From NCBI GenBank assembly GCA_004352715.1, contig SCFE01000099.1, forward strand, positions 1,080,215 to 1,144,214: a stretch of DNA of 64,000 nt, given 5' to 3'. The notes under the pieces are model-generated. The model was not told the DNA's origin. It worked only from the letters and a program-made list of their open reading frames with translations, and did not search any database. The stretch comes from Hofstenia miamia. Lineage: Eukaryota > Xenacoelomorpha > Acoela. Shown piece after piece: positions 36,189 to 46,748 of this stretch. Within the stretch, counting starts at the first letter, position 1. The number at the start of each line of letters is the position of its first letter. The position numbers were made by a program, and so were the translations under genes.

Positions 36189-38703
36189 GTATAATCAGTT
36201 TCTTCATTTGAAAAAGGTCCCTCTCTATTTGTAGTGTTGTCTGAATTCGTCAAATCATTGCTTGTAAGCAACTGATAAAAAAAGCAACTAATAAAATTTA
36301 CCTCCTAGTGGCGCTTTGAAATTTTTAAAACAAACTATACAGACCTAGCTGAAATGTAAATAAACAAGGCTGCAAGGTTATTCCTTTTCTACACAGACCA
36401 ATTTGGCAAAATGACGGCTCTGGCGTTTCTTGTGTTAATATAGATAGAAAATTTTCATTTTTGTAAATGCATGCTTGAACTGTTTCAATAGTTAAGCAAT
36501 CATTTTTATTAACCTAGGGTAATCTACACTGGGAATTTAAGCCTTGTTTATTCAGTGCAGCCCAATAGTCCATCAATGCTATTCTGAGTTTTAAAATATT
36601 AAATTAAATAGTAGCAACCAAATTACACTTTTCTATTTCTGCATTATGCTGTGCGTGAAGTACATATCAAAAAATGATATTTTAAAGGAAAGAGCCAAAT
36701 TTTATCACATTTCATTAAAAACAAGCCAGATATTCAGCAAATGACGTAAAGCATACTCAGTTGGTGTGAATGCCAGAGGGTGCAAGGAGTTGTAATCAGC
36801 GTCGTTATACTAATTGCTTGTCGAACCACCTAATGAGTACTATGCCCTACGGCCCTGATATGATCCACTATAATATATTTGTTGCTAGACTAGCACGAAT
36901 AAGACTCAGTGAATAATTTTCAAGAAAGTTTTATTATTCTGGTTTTTCTATAACTATCTTGGCATTACTCCCTGGCAATGGTTAGCTAAAGTTTACATAT
37001 TTTGTCCACTTTGAATATGGCAAATTAAAAAATGAGCCCTGTACGAAAGGTTTATACAAATGAAGCCTAATTATGATAGCTGGACATCAGTATTTGTAAT
37101 ATGTCGATGTCCCGTTGATAATATTTCTTCTTAATTTCTATTTAAGTATATATATGGATGGATCTCGAAGAAAATAGCGATTCAGATTGGTCAGTGTAAT
37201 TTCCTCGAATGTCTTGTCTTAATGTCGACAGAAGGCGAGCAATTTGCAAGAACGAATGAATTCTATGTTGGACGTTTTCTCTGCTGTCACTATCTGAGCG
37301 TAGCTATGGATACCAGTGAACGCTTAAATGTATTTTGTAAAAATGGCCTTGATATTTGTTTGTACATCAATAAATTAGTGTGAACCAAAAATTAAAATGG
37401 GAATATTTCTACTTCACTTATTTTACACGATAAACGTTACTTATTTTTGTATTTTGAGGATAATTTACGAAAAAAGTTGAATTAATGGATTTCTGTTTTT
37501 AAAACAGATACTAATTATGAGTTTTCGGCGGAATTGGATGAACACTCGTTTTTGATTTCAGAATACTAGTAACTTAATGTCCGCAAAAAGAGTTAATAAA
37601 ATAAAGCAAATCAGAGTCCGGAAAATATGTTCCATGTCCATCAACTTTCGGTTTGTAGAAATTAAAATAAAAAATTTCATTCTAACTGTATCAGTTTCAG
37701 AAAATACACCTTCATTAAAATCGAGAATAGTTAATTTCATCTTCATATAGAATTATTTTTTATGAAATGTCTGGATAAAGAAGTAGCAGAATATAAATGC
37801 TCTTGTTGCGGTTCCCTTTTCTTAATATTTGTTTACATGCAAACTGGTAATAAAATATCTGGAAACTAAACATATTGATAAATCGTTGAAAATTATGCCA
37901 ACATAACTTCCATAAAAGTCTAAGCAAAAGATTAAAATATAAGAAGTCTCATTTATAAAAAGAGGAGCCCCACCTCATTTACCTTGTGCATTCTGATATT
38001 TTGTGAGATGAAAGCGTTTAACAATTTTAAGAAGAAACCAACAAAAAGTTAAAATAAATGCTAAGCAATGTAAGGTTAATCTATGCACAAATTTAAAACA
38101 ATTAGAAAATTGTTATCTTCATTGGTATAATTTGTGAAAATGCACATTCAATAACATTTAGTAGCCAAATGCCATCACTTACAGGAAAGGCTCACATCTG
38201 ATGGAAAGTTTGAACCTCCTAGCCCTGTATGACACGTTTAATGTATAAAGATTAACAATGCAATTTGAATTTCAACAATTGAATTAGCATTATTGTCTGA
38301 CTAAAGTGGATATGCACATATTAATCAATACATTATGCAAATTCATAGTGTAGTGATTATGAGCTTCTATGAGGCAAAAGACACCATCATTTCCGTAAAA
38401 GAAAAACAATTTGAGACCGCCAAATAATTGGTATTTCGAAATGAGCCGGGCTTAGGCCTAAGCTGTATCGGGCTGGGTCTAAGAAATCGGCCGAATTCCA
38501 ACTTTGACATGAACAAGTGCAATTTCACACACTGTGTCAGAAGTAATAAAAGTGGCCTTTTGTGATAACTTTTTCATCATCTCTGTTTCCTAATTATTTT
38601 TTGAACTAGCACATTTAACAGCATCCCACATCACATTGTTCTCAAAATCTGTGTAAGAAATTATAAAAGAAAATCTCAGGATTTGATTGCAATATTTGAG
38701 CTA
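36189..38703. other. No gene seen
   Basis: AT-rich sequence. At 38440-38500 there is a GC-richer patch (GAGCCGGGCTTAGGCC, then CGGGCTGGGTCTAAG) with a weak echo at 62945-62975 (GGCTCGATAGCTTAGGCCC), probably an old repeat fragment. No exon is recognised. Confidence 0.4.
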
Positions 38704-39330
38704 TTAAGGTGCGTTCAGACGAGAACCTTTTGATGCGCATCTTTTGATGAAAGTGCGTTCAGACGAGCATCTTTTTGATGTATGCTTTTTTGATGCATCT
38801 ATCAAAATTTGGGAGCGTTCAGACGAGCGTCTTTTTGGTCTATGCTAATTTGAACGATGTGCGTTGAGATGAGCATTATTTTTTGATGCACGGCCACTTG
38901 TTTATTCAGCAATTAATTTTAATAAGAATTGTGTTTTTCTATCACTGGGAAGATTATAATCAACACCTCAATTACTAATTCAAAACATTATAATCAAAAA
39001 CAAATTTGATTGGATGTTTAATTCTATATACATTGTTATACAATATTGCCTAGAATAAGTAGTTAATTACTGATTGTTCAAAAAAACGAAATTATCTTTA
39101 TAAAGTTCTAGAGTCCGGCGGTATACCAATACTGAAACTAATACCGCTATATTATGACAATACCAAAAAATACTCATAACGTGGTATCTTGCCTAAAATT
39201 TTTATCGGTACGTTATTTAAAAGTGATATTAAACATTGTTCCATGGACTGACCTAAAATTCCATTTTTATCAGAAACGAATTTCACTAAAACGCATTCAT
39301 ATTTGTAATTACTATTCCATTTTACATATG

Positions 39331-39333
<3 letters not shown>

Positions 39334-39364
<31 letters not shown>

Positions 39365-39365
39365 N
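39334..39365. repeat. (TA)n with single N
   Basis: TA tract ending at an unknown base, within the TIR element. Confidence 0.95.
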
Positions 39366-40055
39366 TCAGCTAAATATTGCAATTAATATACACATAAAAT
39401 TTAGAATCATGTCAATTTTGATATGCTATTTAGCAAATTCAAGTATTAATGTCATATACAAAATCACTTTCTCTAATTTTTGGAATCACAATTTTCTGTG
39501 AATATTTGAATAACCTTTGAATTACATTTAATCTTAGACTTTAATAGAAGGTTATCTTCAAGGGATTTGTGAATACAAAAACGTCAGAAATTATTGTATA
39601 TTTCTAGAATATTATACCACTGCGATGGACAAATTCAATAAAGGAGGGAGGAGAAAAGAATATTCAACTAAAATCTCAGCATTGAAAAATGAGTATATTT
39701 GATACTAATTATTGTAGTAAGATTAATATATAATCCTTACAGAAAGAATTTTTTTAATGCACATCCTATGCAATTCTTTTGGAGGGTGTGACGTTATTTT
39801 GATGTAAAAAATCGCACGTAGAAACAAAAAAATTATGTAGGCAATGCTCGAGATTAACAGAGTAATCAAAAGGGCGAAATCTTTATCAAAATGTAACCTA
39901 AATAATTATTATAGTTTCAGATGAATAAATTGTTTACATACCTTGAAATTAGAAAATCGTACTTTTCGGATGACCAAATTGAAAGACAAAGTTCCGAAGC
40001 ATTGTAGCTAACTAAATCAATTTTTAATATTAAAGCATATATGTAGGTATATATG

Positions 40056-40057
<2 letters not shown>

Positions 40058-40097
<40 letters not shown>

Positions 40098-40230
40098 ACA
40101 GTATATGCATATATATATATATATGTATACAGTATATGCATATATATGCATGCATATATATACATATATATATATACATACATGTATATGTACATATATA
40201 TAAATAAATGAATATATATATATGTATATG
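40058..40230. repeat. Compound TA/TATG microsatellite
   Basis: A pure TA tract followed by GTATACAGTATATGCATA repeats and TATACATA variants. Long low-complexity ORFs on the minus strand (Tyr/Ile repeats) are artefacts of this tract. Confidence 0.9.
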
Positions 40231-40839
40231 CAAAATATACAATGGATATCGCAGTATTTTATGTGAACCAAACCGAACCGTCCCCCAAAATGTTGATTTC
40301 GCGTGGTCCTAAAAGTTTCGTTGTAATTACACAATTGAACAATATAATTAAATTTCAATAGATGCTTGAATTCTGTTTTATAAGTAATTTTAATTAGTTC
40401 TACAAGCATGTAAAATATATTGACAATTCAGTAGCAAAATTTGTGAAAAATCAATATTGCTTCATTGAAAGGAATAACTGCTTTTTTTAAAAAATATTGG
40501 AACATTTAGAATTCAATATCGTCAGGGTTCATTTTGAAGTTAAAATTGTTGAGCTTCAAAATCCTCGTATTTTAAGACTCACGGCTACTTGAGACAATCT
40601 GTCTCCAAAACAAAATCGTTAATTACTGATCGTTCAAATGAATAATGTGCGTTCAGACGAGAATCTTTTGAACTACGTCAAAAAGATGCAAGGTGATTGT
40701 GCGTCAATTTGAACGATGTGCGTTCAGACGAGCATCTTTTTGATGTATGCTAATTTGAACGATGTGCGTTCAGACGAGCATCTTTTTGACGTATATCAAA
40801 TGATATACATCAAAAGGTTCTCGTCTGAACGCACCTTTA

Positions 40840-41595
40840 GATTTGTGAATTCTAATTAGTATGTCTTACAATATATATTTTTAATCCTTTCTAAATATTA
40901 TAATCTTCTCCTTTAAATATAAATTTTTCTGTAAAAAATATTTAAGGGGACATCATTGAATAGAAGCACCGGATTTTGCTATCACATGCTAAGACAGCAA
41001 TTTCGGGTCATTTGCCCCATTTGGCAGTTCTAGTATATTCGATTGCAGGACTCGGTTATGTTTAGATATTGTTAATAATATATCCCAAATAGATAGATAG
41101 AAAATTACAAAGATATTCATTCTCAGCCAAGAGAGTGCCAAACCGAACCGAATAATTGTCAGCTTCAATGATATGGTCCACACACGATATACATAAACGT
41201 ATTCTACTTCTTGACAACAATTTCAAAAATATTTTTACAGCCTCGATTTATAATTTGCAATTGTCATTATGCAGATGCCTTGGCTGTCAATATATTTGAG
41301 CATTTGAGTTAATATCAATGCCTAAATAAATAAATTCTACAATAATATGTAAAAATAAATTTGAAAAATGTGTACAACACACAATCTAACAAAAATAAAA
41401 AACACTGCACTTATTGCAAAATTAAACACTAACGACAGGTTCGAATCTCGTAGGATAGTAGTTTTAACAATGAGCACCATTAAATAATGTGATATGCTGC
41501 AAAAGTTGTTGCGATTGAGGGTTCCTCGGCCCAACTGTTGGAACAAAATTAGATGAAATAATAATTAGTCAAGTAGCACCATTGTTGATTAGCTA
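40840..41595. other. 3' flank of the MARCH gene
   Basis: AT-rich sequence, no separate gene recognised. It probably includes the 3' untranslated region of the minus-strand MARCH gene, whose stop is at 41596-41598. Confidence 0.4.
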
Positions 41596-41796
41596 TCAAG
41601 AATCAGTTTGGTTCATTTGATTGTTAAGCGACGATAAGAAATTGTCTACACATTTTGATGAAAGTTTACTGTTACTGGATACTGATTTAAACGCTGAAGA
41701 AGACTGAACGTGCTCTTTGCTGTCCAAAATTAAAGTAACCGAAGTGTTACTGCGATTGTATTCACGCCAAACATTGGAATGATAGCGGATAGACAC
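41596..41796 (-). CDS. MARCH-like terminal exon: cytoplasmic tail
   Basis: The acceptor CAAACTTTAG precedes GTGTCTATCCGC. It encodes VSIRYHSNVWREYNRSNTSV, then a tail with SSSAFKSVSSNSKLSSK and the end NNQMNQTDS before TGA. The first Met of the open frame is not a start codon, since the frame continues through the splice site. Confidence 0.8.
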   Translation of the reverse strand: MSIRYHSNVWREYNRSNTSVTLILDSKEHVQSSSAFKSVSSNSKLSSKCVDNFLSSLNNQMNQTDS

Positions 41797-42894
41797 CTAA
41801 AGTTTGTAAATATAAAAACGGTAAACTTTCGATTTACTTTAACCTTAAACAGCCGGGGATTTTTTGAAAATTTTTCAAGACCTTGGAAAATTTTCTTAAA
41901 CGCATATAACTAAAAAGGAATGACGATTTCCAAAATCTGAAAGCAACGCCAGAGAGAAGTGTCTCTTCTTTCATTTTCGATTTTGCGAACAGCCAGCTTC
42001 AATGGGTTTGGGAAGTTTATCTACATATGAAAATTGCTTTAAACTTTATGTTTACCTGAAGAAGAGGTTTGGGAAAACAATTTTTTTAAACATCGGACAT
42101 TTTCAATAATAATGGTGGATATTTTCAAGTACTTTAGCACAGCAACGCACTAATACAAATTTTCGACATTAAGTTATAAATGTCAGAAACTTCAGTAGAA
42201 ATTGGAACAATCAAAGAAACTTCGTGCCTCAGCTTCAGGCACCTCAATCTAGTACACCAAAGCACAGCTGGGATACTCAGAAAGACACGTACTTTAACTT
42301 ACTCTTTGAACACGAGTATGCGATGGAGATTGATAATACGGTAACTCTTGATTCGAGCAAATATTACATTTCATTATCTACATTGCATATAACTTCCAAA
42401 TTCCAAGAATTCTATTTAATTCTCCTTATTAAATTGACCAAGATATTTATCCATTTATTCATTCCTCTAAGTAATAGATTCTTGAACAAATTTCTTAAAA
42501 AAATTCTGTCAATTTACCGATTAACATCAATTAAGACATCAAGTCATCAGCTAGACTAAAAATTTAAATAGTAACAATTTGCATAACAGAACTGAGGACT
42601 ATATGAAAACTCAATGACTCAGATATGAAAGGTTCCTTAGACTATGAAATAATTTTTCACGAAATAAAAAATACATACGCAGCACCAGAAGCAGTATATA
42701 ATGAGAAGAACTAGTGTGAGGATGATGAGACCAATTGCTTCTAGATTCCCAGATTTAGAATCTGTTAAATACTGAAGAGCACCAGCCATACACAGGTATG
42801 TGGAAACACCAGCCAGTGGAGAAAGAATTAGAAAACATACAAAATCTGCTACTAGATTGCGACGATCACGTGGCTTTGACGGGCTTTTTAACCA
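41596..42894 (-). CDS. MARCHF2/3-type membrane-associated RING-CH E3 ubiquitin ligase, last two exons
   Basis: Two exons (42679-42894 and 41596-41796) join in phase 0 to give 138 residues. They start WLKSPSKPRDRRNLVADFVC, cross the membrane twice (CFLILSPLAGVSTYLC and IGLIILTLVLLIIYCFW, with the turn LEAIGLI between), then read VSIRYHSNVWREYNR and a Ser/Asn-rich tail. This matches the two-helix membrane part and the VSFRYH-x-x-x-x-x-EWR juxtamembrane segment of vertebrate MARCHF2 and MARCHF3. Those ligases sit in endosomal and plasma membranes and ubiquitinate membrane cargo. The RING-CH zinc finger, normally just before this part, was not found upstream, so the gene is incomplete here. The tail is unlike the vertebrate tail. 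Confidence 0.85.
42679..42894 (-). CDS. MARCH-like exon: two transmembrane helices
   Basis: The acceptor TTGTCTTTAG precedes TGGTTAAAAAGC and the donor is GTATGT. 72 codons, phase 0 at both ends, no stops. The exon begins at the Trp that follows the RING-CH domain in vertebrate relatives. Confidence 0.85.
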
Positions 42895-44047
42895 CTAAAG
42901 ACAATGGCTTATAATAATTATTATATGTCTGAAAAAACTCTAACACCGAATATATAAAAAAACTTACATATATAGAATGTATATTTAATGCAAAATAGCA
43001 AATCTTTTTTGTTTAATCGAACGTCAGCAAAGTTAAAACCAAACGAGAATCGATATTGTTTGTTGAAAGTAAAACAGGTAATAGTAATCTATTTGCATCA
43101 AAATGTCACATGCTATAATCACGTTTGAAACTGTAAATAAGAGGATTTTCGGTTGAAAAACTTAATATTTTAAGGAGGACTGGGGTTCGTTAGCATCTCG
43201 TAGTGCCGCCTTTGATGCAAATGCAGTAATACATTGCACACAACACACAAACGTAGAAAATTAATGGCAATTTTTCATAGTGATAGACAAAATTATGAGA
43301 TTAGCATTTTTGATGGATTGTTATGTATGTAGTTTTTCTTTATCAAAATGCAAAATTATGTTTGTACCCTATGGGAAAAACTCTCCGGAGCTAAACTACT
43401 TAGAAAAAATTGCGTATGTAATTTATACTCTCAACGAGGTGATATTTTACATCAGTGGTTGCCTTTATCTATTATAGGCATATGTTACTCTAATCAATTT
43501 ATATTAATCATGAAGGCTCATTTTATGATTTCCTGATAATAAACAAATGTATTAAAATTGAAAGACAAGAGAATGCCATTCAAAATGCAAAAAACTTCTT
43601 CCTCTATTTTTCAAATAATACAAGTATTCTTTCAAATTAAGCCTGTAAAAACACTTGAAAGATGCAGTATTTGCTAAAATTAACTTTAACTAGACTGGAG
43701 TTTAACGTCAATTGTTTTTTTGGACCTGAATTTTCAATGATGAACTGCGAAAACTTAAGCTGTGTGAAATCTTTAAAGTTTTATATGTTGATAAGTACTC
43801 CATATTGAATTAAGAAAAAAATTTATATCTCTATGCAATGAACATATTGTGTTTAAATGCCAACCATTGTGCGGCCATTAAGTTGTAAAATTCCTGTTAT
43901 TTTACTCATTTTGTAAGCTAATAAACGCCAGTTGGATTATTTTATTAATTGCAATGTGCTGTATATGAAATCCAGCTTTGGGTGTTTGTTTAGGCAATTC
44001 GATTACCCGAATGAAGTTTGAAAAACGCTGAAAGTGTCGAATGATGG
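42895..44047. other. Presumed intron or flank of the MARCH gene
   Basis: No RING-CH exon was found (C-x-x-C...C-x-C...C-x-x-x-x-H...C-x-x-C searched by eye on the minus strand). At 43200-43260 a minus-strand frame reads VCCVQCITAF, but it has no further RING spacing. Otherwise AT-rich. Confidence 0.35.
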
Positions 44048-44055
44048 AGTGTAGT

Positions 44056-44321
44056 CAGACTTGCCAACGAGCCGCAATTTCTAAGTTCGCCTCAGCACGG
44101 CTCGCTTTACTTTTGAGTAAAGCCACATGGAACTTTAGCTCGATATTTTTAAAAATATTGCGCTCTCAGACTTTTTGACATAGCACTTCTTATTTTTCAA
44201 TAAACATTTTAAAATAAGATTATAAGGAAAGTATATTGAATAAAAAAATAAAAATTATCTGCATAATCAAATTAACAAGCAGAACTATAAAGTTGCTTGG
44301 CTCGGCTCTTTGACAAGTCTG
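44056..44321. mobile_element. Short hAT-type MITE, family 2
   Basis: Starts CAGACTTGCCAACGAGCC and ends GGCTCTTTGACAAGTCTG, inverted ends differing at a few positions. It is flanked by AGTGTAGT (44048-44055) and AGTATATT (44322-44329), six of eight identical. 266 bp, non-coding, with GGCTCG motifs near both ends. Confidence 0.65.
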
Positions 44322-44329
44322 AGTATATT

Positions 44330-45866
44330 ACAATGGAACATAGCATAGCCATTGATTTCAACATTTAAAATAGTTCTGACGCAATTCTAACTATACAAAC
44401 GATGAGATACAAAAAAGGAAACATGTTTAACGAAGTTTGAAAAATGCCATGTTTATTGTGTAAAATGTATATCAGCGAAGCTAATAAATTTGTCGAAATG
44501 TATTATTGTCAAGCATATGCATGCCAATTTAGAAAGGTTGAAGAGTTAGTTAGGAGACAGATTTGATTGCTTTAGTTTGGTAAAATTCAATTAAACCAAC
44601 TAGAACGTCGAAAATGATTGTCGCCAACTGTCAAATGCAGAGATTTATTAATTCCTTGTAAATAAAGTTAAATGCATTGTTAAAATTGAGTCCAGACGAA
44701 ATTGATTACCGTTTGAATAATTCGGTAAAATGCATTGTGAACGACTTTTTCGATAGTGAAAGCGTATTCGAAAAAAGTTGGGCTTGCGCAATTTCAGTAC
44801 AATCTTATAACTTATCGAATCGATAATCGATCTTTTTGTCGGTGAACCGACGTAAGGCAACACCAAGCTTGGTGAACCACAAGCTAATAATTGCTCAGCT
44901 AATGAGACGGTACCAATACTCTGCAATACATTCCAAAATTTCCTGAAAGACATTCTCCCTAAAGGTATATGATCATAAATAAATAAAAAATGGTTTCGGA
45001 GACGGCTTCAAATAGTGATTTAATAATTCTCCTAACCAGTAAATTACATTAATGTTTACCCCACGATCTTCTCGATAAAGCCCTGGTTTAGCCAATAAAA
45101 ACGTTAACTAAGATTCGCAATTAACATTTACTAGTATGCCTATTTACTAATAAATTACTAGAACCATACTGGTAAGCAAAAGTTAACATAACAGCAAACT
45201 CATTTTTAACAAAGTATATTCTAAATAAATATACACTAACTCCAATGAAATTTGCAGAAGAATATTCCCAAGCAGCAATTCAACAGGGGAGGGGTTAAAA
45301 GTCAGTAAAATCTCCTCTATTTACATCAAAGGGGAATGAAGTAAAACGCAATTAAACTCTTTCTCATGTTAAGCGAAGTTATTAGGTCAATGAAAAGTGG
45401 ATTCGCGGTCGGAAATATAAATTGTCAACTCCACGTTCGGCAGCATTTAAACACTGAAGTAAAAAGAATAATACTTGCAAAAGTGTAATTATATTGTACG
45501 ATGGTAAGATGTTATACCATGTAGTGAGATGTACGGTAAATAGCAAAAATCGACCCAATTATTCCCATTTCTACATTTAAAAAAAATTAGCCCAAATCTA
45601 CCTGATATATACTTTTACGGTCTCTGTGACTTGTTTGCGTGACATGGTATCCACTAAATATTGTAAAAAATTTACGCAATCTATCATGGGCTGTCCCGAG
45701 TTAAGTAGGGTTCATAGAGTTCATAGCAAAGTCAATGGGTGTCTATTAGAGTTGGCTCAGATAAATCCAGATCGAACAGGTTAAACCAGGAATGGTCAGC
45801 CTCCTATCAGATTCTTCAACTAAACAGTAGAACAAGCAAATCTAAAGCATCAAAATAGCAAATGTG
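44330..45866. other. No gene supported
   Basis: The longest frame is on the minus strand at 44648-44953 (101 residues, basic, no motif), which could be chance. The rest is AT-rich. No MARCH or ABC exon is recognised. Confidence 0.35.
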
Positions 45867-46740
45867 CAGGGCTTTAAGCTGTTAGCAAAAACAGCAACCC
45901 TTTTGCTGTTAACAGCTTCGATATTTTTTACTTAATTCTTATATAGAATAGATAAAATAATCATAGATAGCAGTAAGGGCGTAGGCTAGGTTTTTTTACG
46001 GTCGTGATCATGCGAAATTATTGAAAGATTAGACTCGAAAAATGCATTCCCGAATTAGTTTTTAAAATTTTTAAGAACTAGGTTTGAATACCTGGTGTGG
46101 GGACATTCCACCAAGACTCCCCTTGTGTACGCCAATGGATGAGAGACAATAACATCGTTTTTAAACAAAGTTAAGAGAAAAGCAACGTACTGTAAAAGAA
46201 ACTATTAAAAACAACTACTAGGCGAATTTTAAAACGAATAACATATCTACAAAACATATAACACAAAAAAGTCGTCTACTTGTATCACTATGCAAATCAT
46301 CTAATGTTTTAATACCCGATGCTTTGCAAACGTTTTGAAAATTGTACCAAATGAAAAGTTGATCATTCATTCTAGGTAAAGAGCGAGAAGTGACAAATTT
46401 TAAATGCGCACAACACACAAACCATTTGTGAAATGACTTACCATAAAGAATGAATATTCATAAGTATCCAAATATAAAATATAATTGATACGCTGAATCC
46501 CCTTCTATCACTTGGATTTGTTGGCTACTTGGGGCTGCAAATATCTTTATCAATAACTACAACAATGGTCTGAATTTTGTAGAGTGGATTGAAAGACATT
46601 GATGGTGTGTTCACAACACAGATCTAAGGCTAATATGGGTTAATTTTATGTCCTGTTTTAAACAACACTTGGTTGCTGTTAGCTGTAACAGCTTGCAGCT
46701 GTTAACAGCGCTGTTAATAGCAGTGCTGTTGGGAGCCTTG
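45867..46740. mobile_element. Non-autonomous hAT element with GCTGTTAACAGC subterminal repeats
   Basis: Left end CAGGGCTTTAAGCTGTTAGC and inverted right end CAAGGCTCCCAACAGC. GCTGTTAACAGC palindromes cluster near both ends (45885-45925 and 46670-46730). The flanks CAAATGTG (45859-45866) and CAGATATG (46741-46748) agree at six of eight positions. It contains a copy of MITE family 1. No transposase was found. Confidence 0.6.
45971..46137. mobile_element. hAT-type MITE family 1, copy C, nested
   Basis: Reads CAGTAAGGGCGTAGGCTAGG at the start and CATTCCACCAAGACTCCCC then GTGTACGCCAATG at the end, in the same order as copies A and B. It lies within the 45867-46740 hAT element. The flanking octamers match only poorly. 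Confidence 0.6.
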
Positions 46741-46748
46741 CAGATATG

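Larger units (their letters stand above)
38707..40836. mobile_element. 2.1-kb TIR element, PIF/Harbinger-like by target duplication
   Basis: Positions 38707-38735 are an exact inverse of 40808-40836 (29 of 29), beginning AGGTGCGTTCAGACG. TTA lies directly outside each end (38704-38706 and 40837-40839), fitting the 3-bp TWA target duplication of PIF/Harbinger elements. Inside both ends the phrase GTGCGTTCAGACGAGCATC with TTTTTGATGTATGC is repeated several times (38750-38880 and 40650-40790). The interior has two TA tracts and no recognisable transposase or Myb/SANT ORF, so it is non-autonomous. A single N at 39365 shows a contig join inside. Confidence 0.75.

Noticed and set aside
39917-40409. 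Long minus-strand ORFs rich in Tyr and Ile
   Set aside because: They are translations of the TA/TATG microsatellite, not genes.
42224-42559. 111-residue plus-strand ORF (starts MPQLQAPQSSTPKHSW)
   Set aside because: Its first third looks coding but no family, splice partner or neighbour supports it, and the rest is AT-driven.
43200-43260. VCCVQC run considered as the start of a RING finger
   Set aside because: No further Cys or His at the required spacing before a stop.
44648-44953. Minus-strand ORF considered as the missing MARCH 5' exon
   Set aside because: It lacks the Cys/His spacing of a RING-CH domain and shows no similarity to MARCH N-termini.
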